A DNA stretch of 64,000 bases, taken from Brotonthovivens ammoniilytica (GTDB lineage Bacteria; Bacillota; Clostridia; Lachnospirales; Lachnospiraceae). The notes below the pieces were generated by a model, which did not search any database, was not told the DNA's origin, and was given only the letters and a program-made list of their open reading frames with translations. The stretch spans positions 248,001-312,000 of the forward strand of contig NZ_JAOQJQ010000001.1 of the NCBI RefSeq assembly GCF_025566885.1, in the 5' to 3' direction. Below are positions 43,613 to 51,945 of this stretch, in pieces; the first letter of the stretch is position 1; each line of letters opens with the position of its first letter. Made by a program: the position numbers and the translations under genes.

Positions 43613-43640
43613 AAATGGCCGGGAGGATTCCCGGTTATTT
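43613..43640 (+). terminator. probable terminator after recX
   Basis: A 12-bp stem with two G-T pairs (43613-43624 with 43629-43640) and a GGAT loop, but hardly any T after it. The region 43641-43790 holds no gene I can support. Confidence 0.45.
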
Positions 43641-43791
43641 CTATATCGGTTCGGTGAAACAGAAAAAATCCGTGCTGGTGCGCATCAACAGTATTTTTTG
43701 TTCCGGCTCCGTGTTTTTTTGCACAAAGTGCTTTTGCTTTTCCGGAAAAATGAAACTTCCATAAATTCATTGTACAAGTAACCGGAAATTA

Positions 43792-43800
43792 TGCTATAAT
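43792..43800 (+). promoter_or_regulatory. extended -10 promoter of the SseB-like gene
   Basis: TGCTATAAT at 43792-43800. The -35 region (TTGTAC or TACAAG around 43770-43777) is weak, as is usual with extended -10 promoters. Confidence 0.6.
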
Positions 43801-43820
43801 AACTCAGGAATTTACCTAAT

Positions 43821-43887
43821 CTGCAGATATTTTTGTTTTATGGAGCCGGATTGGATTTTAAACCTGGAACCGGCGGGATATTTGCAG
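43821..43887 (+). other. structured 5' leader of the SseB-like gene
   Basis: CTGCAGATAT (43821-43830) pairs with ATATTTGCAG (43878-43887), and inside it GCCGG (43845-43849) pairs with CCGGC (43870-43874). The RNA would start near 43807, so the fold is formed as soon as transcription begins. I do not recognise a riboswitch class. Confidence 0.5.
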
Positions 43888-43935
43888 ATGGTTCTTATAA
43901 ATAAGAGATCACTTTGATGATATAGGGGATATAAT

Positions 43936-44937
43936 ATGGAGAAAAAATATTTAAATCCGGAAGTATTAGAACTGGATAATCAGAAGCTAGAAGAGGCCAT
44001 GAAGGTTTATATGGAAGCAAAGACACCTGAGAGCCTTGTAGATTTTATAAAGGCGTTAAAAGATGCGAAATTTTTAGTGCCCGTTGATTTTCCCAAAAAG
44101 ATTGACCCGGCAGTTATGGAAAAAATGAAAAACAAAGAACGGTTAAAACCGGAAGAGCTTCCAAGAATGATGCCGGTTCTTGTTGTAAATAAAGACGGTG
44201 TCAGATTTGCCCCGGCTTTTACGGCTAAGGAACATCTGCCTGAAAATCATAAATATAATGTTATTATGACTGTGGATTTTGTAGCGGTGCTTCAGGTGGC
44301 AAATGCCAAAGACACAAATACCAGAGGGATTTTGATTAATCCGGGAAGTACAAAGCTGATTTTAAATCCGAAACTTTTGACTTTGATGGAAAAAGTAGTG
44401 AAAGGGATGTCTGTGGAAGATGCACTAAAAGAAGCAGGCGCGGCAGAAAGTGGTGAGAAAAAGGAAATCCGTATGACGCCGGAGCAGTTTCATGTATTTA
44501 TCCGGAGAAATGTAGAGGTTGGTCTGCTTCCAAAGCTGGCTTTTCAGGAAAAGGGAAAGTTTATGGAGCGCATCTCAAAGGACCGGGAGCTGGCGGTGAT
44601 GAATATTTATAAGAGCCTGTATAAAGACCAGGCGCCGTTTCCGTATACGGAAGATGATTTTGATATTATGGATTTAGAGATCAGCGATACATTATCAGTG
44701 ACAGCTATAGGGCTTCCGGAGAAAAATCTTGCCCCGGGAATCTGCCAGAGCGTTTATCTGGTATGGAATCCACAGACAGATGAAGTACAGTATTATACCA
44801 TTGAAAAAACAAAGGATGCAGATGATAATAAACTAGGCTGTGTAACTTTGGAAGGAAAATACGAAATTATAGGCGATGCACCGGCACATGGAAGTGAACT
44901 GTACGGCATTATAGAGATGTTAGAAGCCCAGAATTAA
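43936..44937 (+). CDS. SseB-family protein (N-terminal SseB domain)
   Basis: A 333-residue soluble protein. Residues ~15-140 resemble the SseB N-terminal domain (LEEAMKVYMEAKTPESLVDFIKALKDAKFLVP then VFAPAFTAKEHLP-type segment and ILINPGSTKLILNPKLL). The C-terminal half matches the SseB C-terminal type (LEISDTLSVTAIGLPEKNLAPG). SseB raises serine tolerance in E. coli; the function in clostridia is unknown. The small gene at 44963 follows at 25 bp. Confidence 0.7.
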   Translation: MEKKYLNPEVLELDNQKLEEAMKVYMEAKTPESLVDFIKALKDAKFLVPVDFPKKIDPAVMEKMKNKERLKPEELPRMMPVLVVNKDGVRFAPAFTAKEHLPENHKYNVIMTVDFVAVLQVANAKDTNTRGILINPGSTKLILNPKLLTLMEKVVKGMSVEDALKEAGAAESGEKKEIRMTPEQFHVFIRRNVEVGLLPKLAFQEKGKFMERISKDRELAVMNIYKSLYKDQAPFPYTEDDFDIMDLEISDTLSVTAIGLPEKNLAPGICQSVYLVWNPQTDEVQYYTIEKTKDADDNKLGCVTLEGKYEIIGDAPAHGSELYGIIEMLEAQN

Positions 44938-44962
44938 TACAATAAAGAAGAGGTATACGATT

Positions 44963-45196
44963 ATGATAAATCCAATGAAATTGATTCAGTTAAAACCAAT
45001 GTGGGGAAAATTTCAGAAAAATCATCCTAAGTTCCGGCAGTTTTTTTCTGCGGCCGCTAAATCCGGTGTAAAGGAAGGAAGCGTAATATCCATTTCCATA
45101 AAAACAACAGAGGGGAAAGAACTCTCCACAAATGTGAAACTTACCAAAGAAGATATGGAGATGATTCACACAATTTCAGAAATGGTAAGAAGCTAA
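44963..45196 (+). CDS. 77-residue hypothetical protein
   Basis: A small basic protein, MINPMKLIQLKPMWGKFQKN, with one amphipathic segment and a beta-like centre (EGSVISISIKTTEGKELSTNVKLT). I do not recognise the family. AAGAGG precedes the ATG. It is probably in an operon with the SseB-like gene. Its stop codon is six bases before the riboswitch-like stem. Confidence 0.65.
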   Translation: MINPMKLIQLKPMWGKFQKNHPKFRQFFSAAAKSGVKEGSVISISIKTTEGKELSTNVKLTKEDMEMIHTISEMVRS

Positions 45197-45201
45197 ATAA
45201 C

Positions 45202-45297
45202 TGACAGTTCGTTTGTACCATCCTGTCATTAAATAAAACCAGGACTACCAATTTATGAGAGATCGTAAAGGCCGCAGTCTGTTCTGCGGCTTTTTTT
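45202..45297 (+). promoter_or_regulatory. possible preQ1-I riboswitch with terminator
   Basis: A 6-bp stem (TGACAG 45202-45207, CTGTCA 45223-45228) closes a loop UUCGUUUGUACCAUC, and an A-rich tail, UUAAAUAAAACCAGGACU, follows. The loop and tail resemble the class I preQ1 aptamer of the Thermoanaerobacter type, with tail GG able to pair with loop CC as the P2 pseudoknot; three extra loop bases do not fit the consensus. The tail part CAGGACU can also pair with AGTCTG (45276-45281) in the terminator, giving an exclusive antiterminator. The queuosine operon lies downstream. No promoter of its own is seen. Confidence 0.45.
45271..45297 (+). terminator. terminator before repeat copy 2
   Basis: A perfect 7-bp stem (GCCGCAG with CTGCGGC), 6-base loop, seven T. 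It is either the switch terminator of the leader above or simply the end of the SseB unit. Confidence 0.85.
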
Positions 45298-45298
45298 A

Positions 45299-45452
45299 CT
45301 CTATAGGAAATACCATGTTGTGATAAAGCTGAAAAGTGCCGATTCCTATAGAGCAAAAAACGCTCCGCTGATGCTCGCACTGCGGCGGAGTGGAATCATG
45401 TCGCAAAAGCGACCCGCCGCAGGCGGAGAATGTGCTTTGCACATTCTTTTTT
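45299..45452 (+). repeat. interspersed structured repeat, copy 2 (most complete)
   Basis: Three nested foldings are intact. CTCTATAGGA (45299-45308) pairs with TCCTATAGAG (45344-45353). CTGCGGCGG (45380-45388) pairs with CCGCCGCAG (45414-45422) and encloses GTCGC-AAAA-GCGAC (45400-45413). AGAATGTGC (45427-45435) pairs with GCACATTCT (45439-45447), ending in a T-run like a terminator. It starts one base after the T-run of the terminator at 45271 and ends 30 bp before queD. Confidence 0.9.
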
Positions 45453-45481
45453 AAACAGTTGAATAGATTGAGAGGAAATTT

Positions 45482-45922
45482 ATGTATATATTAAAGACAG
45501 AACAAAGTTTTGATTCGGCCCATTTTTTATATGGGTATGAAGGAAAATGCAGAAATCTCCATGGTCACAGATGGCGTGTGGTGGCAGAGATCTGTGCCGA
45601 TACGCTGCAGCCACAAGGCCAGCTGAAAGGAATGGTGACAGACTTTGGAGATATAAAGAAGGATTTGCAGGAGCTGGCAGATTTTTATGATCATGCCTTG
45701 ATTGCAGAAGAGGGGACGCTAAAGCCGGCTACAAAAGAGGCTTTCAAGGAGGAAGGCTTTCGGATTATCTGGGTGCCCTTCCGCCCTACAGCAGAAAATT
45801 TTTCCAGACATTTTTATGAGCTGTTAAAGGAAAAGGGATATCAGATGCATGCGGTATCTGTATATGAGACGCCAAATAATTGTGCCGTATACTGTGAGCA
45901 GAAAGAGAGGCAGAATGGCTAA
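45482..45922 (+). CDS. queD: 6-carboxytetrahydropterin synthase
   Basis: A 146-residue PTPS-family enzyme. Zinc ligands lie in FDSAHFLYG and NLHGHRWRV, and the catalytic part in KGMVTDFGDIKKDL and ETPNNCAVY. It makes 6-carboxytetrahydropterin from dihydroneopterin triphosphate, the FolE product. It is the first gene of the preQ0/preQ1 operon and overlaps queE by 8 bases. Confidence 0.95.
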   Translation: MYILKTEQSFDSAHFLYGYEGKCRNLHGHRWRVVAEICADTLQPQGQLKGMVTDFGDIKKDLQELADFYDHALIAEEGTLKPATKEAFKEEGFRIIWVPFRPTAENFSRHFYELLKEKGYQMHAVSVYETPNNCAVYCEQKERQNG

Positions 45923-46583
45923 TTATAAAGTAGTAGAAATATTCAGCAGTATTAATGGAGAGGGTAAACGGGCCGGCCAGCTGGCAGTGTTTATCCGGAT
46001 GCAGGGCTGTAATTTAAACTGCAGATATTGTGATACTGCATGGGCCAATGAAGAAGACTGCCGGTATCACTGGACTTCCACAGAAGAAATACTGGAACTG
46101 ATTCACAGTATGGGGATTAAAAATGTTACAATTACAGGAGGGGAACCTCTGCTGCAAAAGGATATTGGCGTATTATTAGAAAATCTGGCAGAAGAAAAGG
46201 AACTGCATGTTGAGATTGAAACAAATGGAAGTGTTGATTTAAAACCGTTTCTTGCAATGGAAAACAGACCTTCTTTTACCATGGATTATAAGCTGCCGGG
46301 CAGTGAAATGGAAGCTCATATGCTGACGGAAAATTTTAGCTGTCTGGATCAGAGAGACACGGTAAAGTTTGTTGTGGCTGGCTGGGAAGATCTTGTGAGA
46401 GCCAAAGCGGTTATTGAACAGTTTGATCTGACAAAACAATGCAGTGTCTATTTAAGTCCTGTATACGGAGAAATAGACCTGGAAGAGATCGTGTATTTTA
46501 TGAAACGAAATTGTATGAATGGAGTGACGATGCAGCTGCAGATGCATAAAATTATCTGGGATCCACAGCTGCGGGGCGTATAG
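45915..46583 (+). CDS. queE: 7-carboxy-7-deazaguanine synthase (radical SAM)
   Basis: A 222-residue radical SAM enzyme with the cluster motif CNLNCRYCDTAW and the N-terminal EIFSSINGEGKRAGQLAVFIRMQGC. The TITGGEPLLQ motif is present. The start is ATG 45915, inside the end of queD; upstream in-frame starts lie deep in queD. Confidence 0.95.
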   Translation: MANYKVVEIFSSINGEGKRAGQLAVFIRMQGCNLNCRYCDTAWANEEDCRYHWTSTEEILELIHSMGIKNVTITGGEPLLQKDIGVLLENLAEEKELHVEIETNGSVDLKPFLAMENRPSFTMDYKLPGSEMEAHMLTENFSCLDQRDTVKFVVAGWEDLVRAKAVIEQFDLTKQCSVYLSPVYGEIDLEEIVYFMKRNCMNGVTMQLQMHKIIWDPQLRGV

Positions 46584-46596
46584 AGGAGAGTGCAGA

Positions 46597-47178
46597 ATGG
46601 CAATTGATCAAAAGGCAGTAGAAGAGCATATTAAAGGTCTGCTGGCAGCCCTTGGAGATAACCCAGACAGAGAGGGGCTGAAGGATACGCCTAAGCGAGT
46701 GGCCCGGATGTATGCGGAAGTGTTTGAGGGAATGAATTATACCAACCATGAGATTGCGCAGATGTTTGACAAAACCTTTGAAGAAGATCTGACTTTTTCG
46801 CGGGAAAACAGTGATTTTGTAATTGTAAAAGATATAGATATTTTCAGTTACTGCGAGCATCACATGGCTTTGATGTATGACATGAAGGTTACGGTGGCCT
46901 ATGTTCCAAGAGGAAAGGTGATAGGCCTCAGCAAAATAGCCAGAATCGCAGATATGGTGTCAAAACGTCTGCAGTTACAGGAGCGGATTGGAACAGATAT
47001 TGCGGAGATTATACAGGAAGTAACCGGTTCCGAGGATGTGGCGGTACTGATTGAAGGATGTCACAGCTGCATGACTGCTAGAGGAATTAAAAAAACGGAT
47101 GCAAAAACATATACAAGTACACTCAGGGGCAGATTTCAGACAGATGTTATGCTTCAGATGAGACTAAATGTAAAATAA
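46597..47178 (+). CDS. folE: GTP cyclohydrolase I
   Basis: A 193-residue GCYH-I enzyme. Zinc and catalytic motifs are DIDIFSYCEHHMALMYDMK, GLSKIARIADMVSKRLQLQERIG and IEGCHSCMTARGI. It converts GTP to dihydroneopterin triphosphate, feeding QueD here and folate as well. Confidence 0.97.
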   Translation: MAIDQKAVEEHIKGLLAALGDNPDREGLKDTPKRVARMYAEVFEGMNYTNHEIAQMFDKTFEEDLTFSRENSDFVIVKDIDIFSYCEHHMALMYDMKVTVAYVPRGKVIGLSKIARIADMVSKRLQLQERIGTDIAEIIQEVTGSEDVAVLIEGCHSCMTARGIKKTDAKTYTSTLRGRFQTDVMLQMRLNVK

Positions 47179-47189
47179 GAGGATAAAAA

Positions 47190-47870
47190 ATGAGAGCACT
47201 GGTATTATTCAGCGGAGGCGTGGACAGTACAACCTGTCTGGCTCTGGCAGTAGAAAAATATGGAAAAGAAAATGTTACAGCTCTGTCCGTGTCATACGGG
47301 CAGAAACATGTAAAAGAAATTGAAGCATCTAAAAAGATTGCGGAATATTATGAGGTTGAGCATCTGTACCTGGACCTGGGGGAGATTTTTGAATACAGCG
47401 ACTGTTCCCTGTTATCTCATTCGGAGCGGGAAATACCTGAGGAATCCTATGCAGAGCAGATAGAAAAAAGTGGCGGTAAGCCGGTGTCCACATACGTACC
47501 ATTTCGAAACGGACTGTTTTTATCAAGTGCTGCAAGTATTGCCTTATCCAGAAACTGCAGTGTTATTTATTACGGGGCCCACAGTGATGATGCGGCGGGC
47601 AGCGCCTATCCAGACTGCTCTGAGGCGTTCAACCGGGCTATGGGCGAAGCCATTTATCTGGGAAGCGGAAAACAGGTGGCTATTGAGGCGCCCTTTGTGA
47701 ACGTTTCCAAAGCACAGATTGTGAAGACGGGGCTTGCCCTTAAGGTGCCCTATGAACTGACCTGGAGCTGCTATGAGGGAGCAGAGCATCCCTGCGGTGT
47801 CTGCGGGACGTGTCTGGACCGGGCACGGGCTTTTGAAGAAAACGGGATCAGCGATCCAGCAGGGATTTAA
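47190..47870 (+). CDS. queC: 7-cyano-7-deazaguanine (preQ0) synthase
   Basis: A 226-residue PP-loop ATPase. The N-terminal motif is LFSGGVDSTTCLALA and the zinc-binding Cys set near the end is CYEGAEHPCGVCGTCLDR. It turns 7-carboxy-7-deazaguanine and ammonia into preQ0. Confidence 0.97.
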   Translation: MRALVLFSGGVDSTTCLALAVEKYGKENVTALSVSYGQKHVKEIEASKKIAEYYEVEHLYLDLGEIFEYSDCSLLSHSEREIPEESYAEQIEKSGGKPVSTYVPFRNGLFLSSAASIALSRNCSVIYYGAHSDDAAGSAYPDCSEAFNRAMGEAIYLGSGKQVAIEAPFVNVSKAQIVKTGLALKVPYELTWSCYEGAEHPCGVCGTCLDRARAFEENGISDPAGI

Positions 47871-47883
47871 CAGGAGGTATTTT

Positions 47884-48381
47884 ATGACAGGAAGAAATCA
47901 GGAAGAAGTAAAGGGAATTACACTCCTTGGAAATCAGGGAACGGCTTATCCGGATGATTATGCTCCGCAGGTACTTGAGACATTTGTAAACAAACATCCC
48001 AACCATGATTATTTTGTGAAGTTTAACTGCCCGGAGTTTACAAGTCTGTGCCCCATTACCGGCCAGCCGGATTTTGCGGCAATTACAATTTCTTATGTGC
48101 CTGGAGAGCGGATGGTGGAGAGTAAATCCTTAAAACTGTACCTGTTTAGTTTCCGCAATCACGGAGATTTTCATGAGGACTGTATGAACATTATTATGAA
48201 TGATCTGATACGTCTTATGGATCCTAAATATATCGAGGTATGGGGAAAGTTTACTCCAAGAGGAGGGATTTCTATTGACCCCTACTGCAATTATGGAAAA
48301 CCGGGAACAAGATGGGAAGAAGTGGCATGGAACAGGCTGGCCAATCATGATCTGTATCCGGAAAAAATAGACAACCGATGA
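47884..48381 (+). CDS. queF: NADPH-dependent preQ0 reductase
   Basis: A 165-residue tunnelling-fold enzyme of the short YkvM type. The catalytic Cys is in FTSLCPITGQPDFA, and the NADPH/QueF motif ESKSLKLYLFSFRNHGDFHE is complete. It reduces preQ0 to preQ1. ATG 47884, after AGGAGG, is chosen; the longer frame from 47773 lies inside queC. With it the operon makes preQ1 from GTP. Confidence 0.96.
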   Translation: MTGRNQEEVKGITLLGNQGTAYPDDYAPQVLETFVNKHPNHDYFVKFNCPEFTSLCPITGQPDFAAITISYVPGERMVESKSLKLYLFSFRNHGDFHEDCMNIIMNDLIRLMDPKYIEVWGKFTPRGGISIDPYCNYGKPGTRWEEVAWNRLANHDLYPEKIDNR

Positions 48382-48395
48382 GAGGTCTGTAAAAT

Positions 48396-48944
48396 ATGGA
48401 AAAAGCAGAAAGAATTGACAGAGTTTTAAAATACCGGGGAGCGATTCTGGACTTTTATGATGATTTGATGGAGCTTCCGGACGGCTCTGTGTCCCACTGG
48501 GATTATATTGAACACAGAAACGGCGCTGCAGCAGTACTGCCTGTTCTTTCTGACGGCAGAATTTTAATGGTCCGCCAGTACCGGAATGCGTTAAACCGGG
48601 AGATGTTAGAGCTTCCTGCGGGAGCTAAAGACGGAAGAACTGAACCATCTGAGGCTTGTGCGGCCAGAGAACTAGAAGAAGAGACCGGCTACCGGGCCGG
48701 GAAAATGGAAAAGCTGATTACAGTCTGCACAACGGGAGCGTTTTGTAATGAGTCCATCGAGATCTATCTGGCAACAGAGCTGATAAAAACCCATCAACAG
48801 CTTGATAGGGATGAATTTCTTCAGGTGGAGATCTGGGATCTTCCTACACTGTGCCATAAGATCTTTACCCAGGAAATTACGGATGCAAAAACAGTATCAG
48901 GTATTCTGGCCTATAAATGCAGAATGGAACATTCCCATATCTAA
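48396..48944 (+). CDS. NUDIX hydrolase, ADP-ribose pyrophosphatase-like
   Basis: A 182-residue protein with the Nudix box RELEEETG (within GAKDGRTEPSEACAARELEEETGY in parts, about residues 76-99) and the NudF-type N-terminus (VLKYRGAILDFYDD). It probably hydrolyses ADP-ribose. In Bacillus subtilis nudF also precedes spoIIM and the xerD region, so the order seems old. It follows queF by 14 bp. Confidence 0.88.
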   Translation: MEKAERIDRVLKYRGAILDFYDDLMELPDGSVSHWDYIEHRNGAAAVLPVLSDGRILMVRQYRNALNREMLELPAGAKDGRTEPSEACAARELEEETGYRAGKMEKLITVCTTGAFCNESIEIYLATELIKTHQQLDRDEFLQVEIWDLPTLCHKIFTQEITDAKTVSGILAYKCRMEHSHI

Positions 48945-49019
48945 ATATTGTAAATAATTTTCTCAGACAGGCATATGCTGTTATAGGAGAAGTCTTATTT
49001 CAGAAAGGATTGTGTCTGT

Positions 49020-49652
49020 ATGGAAAGTTATCAACACGATGTTTATACATATGTACAAAAGTATCCGTCAAAAATTTCAGCGGCCCTTATTTACCGCCTG
49101 CTGTTTTTCGGGTGCTTTTTTGCTGCTATATTACTTGCCAATATTGGGTGGAAAAGCGAGGCGTCCTGGATCGGCTATTTAAACGAGAACAGTTTTATTC
49201 AACAGATGGCAGGTACAGGCCAGATAGAAAGCCACATGGCATTGATTTTAAAACAAAGACTGCCTTACTGGCTGATTTTAGTCTGCTTTAGCCAGACCGT
49301 TCCCGGGCTTATTTATGCGGGAGTGTTTGCGGGCTGGCAGGGGATTTCCTTTGGCTTCATTTTTTCTGCTATGCTGGCGCGGTATGGGATTCGGGGAATT
49401 GCAGTTTTTGCAGGAATGTGTTTTCCTCAATTTTTGATTTATCTTGTAAGTTTTATTCTGATGTACCGGCTGATGTTGATGTACCGGAGAGGGAAACAGG
49501 AACAGATTGGCAGGGGCGGCAGTATGACCGTACAGAAAAAAGTGGTTTATCTTGTGTTTTGTGTGATTTTATCAGCAGTATTCTTGTGCGGCATATTTGC
49601 GGAAAATTATGTAAACCCATACATATTAAATCAAATTGTAAAAATACTGTAA
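49020..49652 (+). CDS. spoIIM: stage II sporulation protein M-like membrane protein
   Basis: A 210-residue protein with about five membrane helices (AALIYRLLFFGCFFAAILLA, LPYWLILVCFSQTVPGLI and later ones). SpoIIM of Bacillus is 214 residues and works with SpoIID and SpoIIP in engulfment. Identity is divergent, but length, topology and place between a NudF-like gene and xerD support the call. Confidence 0.72.
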   Translation: MESYQHDVYTYVQKYPSKISAALIYRLLFFGCFFAAILLANIGWKSEASWIGYLNENSFIQQMAGTGQIESHMALILKQRLPYWLILVCFSQTVPGLIYAGVFAGWQGISFGFIFSAMLARYGIRGIAVFAGMCFPQFLIYLVSFILMYRLMLMYRRGKQEQIGRGGSMTVQKKVVYLVFCVILSAVFLCGIFAENYVNPYILNQIVKIL

Positions 49653-49679
49653 TCATATTGTAATTAAGTTAATTAGTAT

Positions 49680-49708
49680 TTGATTTTATGTAAAATAGCA
49701 CTTATAAT
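49680..49708 (+). promoter_or_regulatory. promoter of xerD
   Basis: TTGATT at 49680-49685, 17 bases, TATAAT at 49703-49708. A hairpin ACCTGAC with GTCAGGT (49711-49737) stands at the start of the RNA. Confidence 0.7.
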
Positions 49709-49793
49709 AGACCTGACTGGTATTTTTAGGTCAGGTGGAGTGTGAAGGTCATATTTTCACTGATTTTTAAGGTAAAATGGAGTAATTGAGTTC

Positions 49794-50678
49794 ATGGAAA
49801 GTTATATTCGGGAATTTGCCGGGTATTTACAGGAGGTAAAGCAGAAGTCGAAAAATACGCAGCTTTCTTATGCCCGGGATTTAAAAAAACTGAATATGTA
49901 TTGTACGGCCAGGGGAATCAGGTCTGTTTCGCTGATTACAGAAGATATTTTGGATGAATATTTAGAACATCTGCAGCAGGACGGAATGAAACCGGCGACA
50001 ATCTCGCGGAATATTGCTTCTGTGAAGGCCTTTTTTTTGTATCTGCTGGAAACAAAGGCAGTAGACTATGACCCCGCTCTTAAGCTAAAGGCTCCTAAAA
50101 TAGAAAAAAAAGTACCGGTAATTTTGTCTATGGATGAGACGGTACGGCTGTTAGAGCAGCCATCCGGCAGCAGTCCGAAGGAATTAAGGGACCGGGCTAT
50201 GCTGGAACTGCTTTATGCAACGGGTATCCGCGTCAGTGAATTGATTTCTTTAAAGGTTTCTGATTTGAACCTTCAGCTTCAATATATGGTCTGCAGGGAC
50301 TTAAACAAGGAACGGATGATTCCTTTTGGAGATGTGGCAAAAGATGCGGTAAAGAAGTATCTGAAATCCGGCAGGCCCAAATTAGTAAACAATGAAGATA
50401 CAGATGTATTGTTTACCAATTGTTCCGGTCATGCCATGAGCCGCCAGGGGTTTTGGAAACTCATCAAAGGATACGGGAAACTGGCGGGGATTGATGGCGA
50501 GCTGACGCCCCACACGCTCAGACACTCTTTTGCGGCCCACCTTGTAAGCAATGGTGCAGATCTGCATTCTGTGCAGGAGATGCTTGGGCATTCTGATATT
50601 TCTACTACTCAGATCTATGCCAATATGGCCAGGACAAAGCTGCAGGAAGAATATAAAAAAGCTCATCCCAGGGGATGA
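49794..50678 (+). CDS. xerD: site-specific tyrosine recombinase XerD
   Basis: A 294-residue tyrosine recombinase. The catalytic set is R in ATGIRVSELISL, HTLRHSFAAHL (H-X-X-R), GHSDISTTQIY (H and Tyr nucleophile). The N-terminal SAM-like domain (YLQEVKQKSKNTQLSYARDLKKL) is standard. It resolves chromosome dimers at dif with XerC. XerD is preferred over XerC by the neighbourhood. Confidence 0.93.
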   Translation: MESYIREFAGYLQEVKQKSKNTQLSYARDLKKLNMYCTARGIRSVSLITEDILDEYLEHLQQDGMKPATISRNIASVKAFFLYLLETKAVDYDPALKLKAPKIEKKVPVILSMDETVRLLEQPSGSSPKELRDRAMLELLYATGIRVSELISLKVSDLNLQLQYMVCRDLNKERMIPFGDVAKDAVKKYLKSGRPKLVNNEDTDVLFTNCSGHAMSRQGFWKLIKGYGKLAGIDGELTPHTLRHSFAAHLVSNGADLHSVQEMLGHSDISTTQIYANMARTKLQEEYKKAHPRG

Positions 50679-50715
50679 CAGAACAAAATAAAATGTTAGT
50701 ATTTATGAATGAGAA

Positions 50716-50763
50716 AAGGAACCTGCCAGCCGGTTTTTCCGGTATCAGCGGGTTCCTTTTTGA
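50716..50763. terminator. bidirectional terminator between xerD and the DAHP synthase gene
   Basis: An 11-bp stem with one G-T pair (50716-50726 with 50748-50758), 21-base loop containing its own CCGG pair, T-run on both strands. Confidence 0.88.
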
Positions 50764-50819
50764 TGCTCTTAATCAGAGTCAGCAATAGATTTACTATAAA
50801 ATTTTCTGATGAATGAATA

Positions 50820-51848
50820 TCAGGTATGGTCTGCAATATAGTACAGGAGTTCTTCGGTTTCCTTCCAGCCAAGACAAGGATCTGTAATAGACTTTCCATA
50901 AATGTGCTCCCCGATTTTCTGCGAGCCGGGTTCGATATAGCTTTCAATCATCAGGCCTTTCACCATATTGTGAATTTCTGTGCTTTCCGTTCTGTTGTGC
51001 AGAATTTCTTTTACAATGCGTACCTGCTGGGCGTACTGTTTGTTTGAGTTAGAATGATTCGCGTCAATGACGCAGGCAGGATTTACCAGTTCCATTTCAT
51101 GATACATTTCTATAAGTCTGCGGATATCCTCATAGTGATAGTTGGGTTTGTTATTTCCAAAAGCATCCACGGCGCCTCTGAGCACAACGTGGGCCAGAGG
51201 ATTTCCGGTTGTATTTACTTCGTATCCCCGATAGACAAACTGATGTGCATGCTGTGAAGCATAGACGGAATTTAACATAACGGAAAAATCGCCGCTGGTT
51301 GGATTTTTCATGCCTGAGGCCACATCAAATCCGCTGACAGTCAGCCGGTGGTGCTGATCCTCTACAGAGCGTGCTCCGATTGCAACATAGGAGAGAAGAT
51401 CTTCTACATAGCCCCAGTTTTCCGGATACAGCATTTCATCTGCGGCAGACAGCCCGGTTTCCTGAAAAATGCGCAGATGCATTTTCCGCATGGCAATGAG
51501 GCCTGCCAGCATATCAGGCTGTTTTTCCGGGTCAGGCTGAGAGGCAATTCCCTTGTAGCCGGCTCCTGTGGTACGGGGTTTATTTGTGTATACCCTGGGT
51601 ATAATCATTAATTTTTCTTTGGTTTTTTCCTGAATATCCACCAGCCGCAGAGTATAGTCGCAGACGGCGTCCTCATTATCTGCGGAGCAGGGGCCGATAA
51701 TCACAAGAAATTTATCAGACTGGCTTTTTAAAATATCGGCAATTTCAGCGTCTCTAGACGCTTTTATTTTTTTTAGATGATCAGAAAGCGGATAATCCTT
51801 TTTGATCTCTTCCGGTGTGGGAAGTTTTTTCATAAATGTAAAGCTCAT
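50820..51848 (-). CDS. 3-deoxy-7-phosphoheptulonate (DAHP) synthase, AroF/G/H type
   Basis: A 342-residue class I-alpha DAHP synthase. Motifs are LVIIGPCSADN, IPRVYTNKPRTTGAGYKGIASQPDP (in parts), GARSVEDQHHRLT, the VLRGAVDAFGNNKPNYH region and CVIDANHSNSNKQ. It condenses phosphoenolpyruvate and erythrose-4-phosphate, the first shikimate step. ATG 51854 is only two bases from the minus-strand AAGAAGGG, so ATG 51848 is used. Confidence 0.95.
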   Translation of the reverse strand: MSFTFMKKLPTPEEIKKDYPLSDHLKKIKASRDAEIADILKSQSDKFLVIIGPCSADNEDAVCDYTLRLVDIQEKTKEKLMIIPRVYTNKPRTTGAGYKGIASQPDPEKQPDMLAGLIAMRKMHLRIFQETGLSAADEMLYPENWGYVEDLLSYVAIGARSVEDQHHRLTVSGFDVASGMKNPTSGDFSVMLNSVYASQHAHQFVYRGYEVNTTGNPLAHVVLRGAVDAFGNNKPNYHYEDIRRLIEMYHEMELVNPACVIDANHSNSNKQYAQQVRIVKEILHNRTESTEIHNMVKGLMIESYIEPGSQKIGEHIYGKSITDPCLGWKETEELLYYIADHT

Positions 51849-51945
51849 GTTCATGTCCCTTCTTTATCAAATTAGTTATAATCAATGGTTGTGCCGTATT
51901 GGCAGTGTGAAAATAATGGATGTCTGGTCTGACAGCCTGATCTGT

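Noticed and set aside
43515..43781. 88-residue frame after recX
   Set aside because: It overlaps recX in another frame and continues through the hairpin without an RBS.
48917..49291. 124-residue frame overlapping spoIIM
   Set aside because: Shadow frame; the SpoIIM-like frame has the membrane pattern and the better start.
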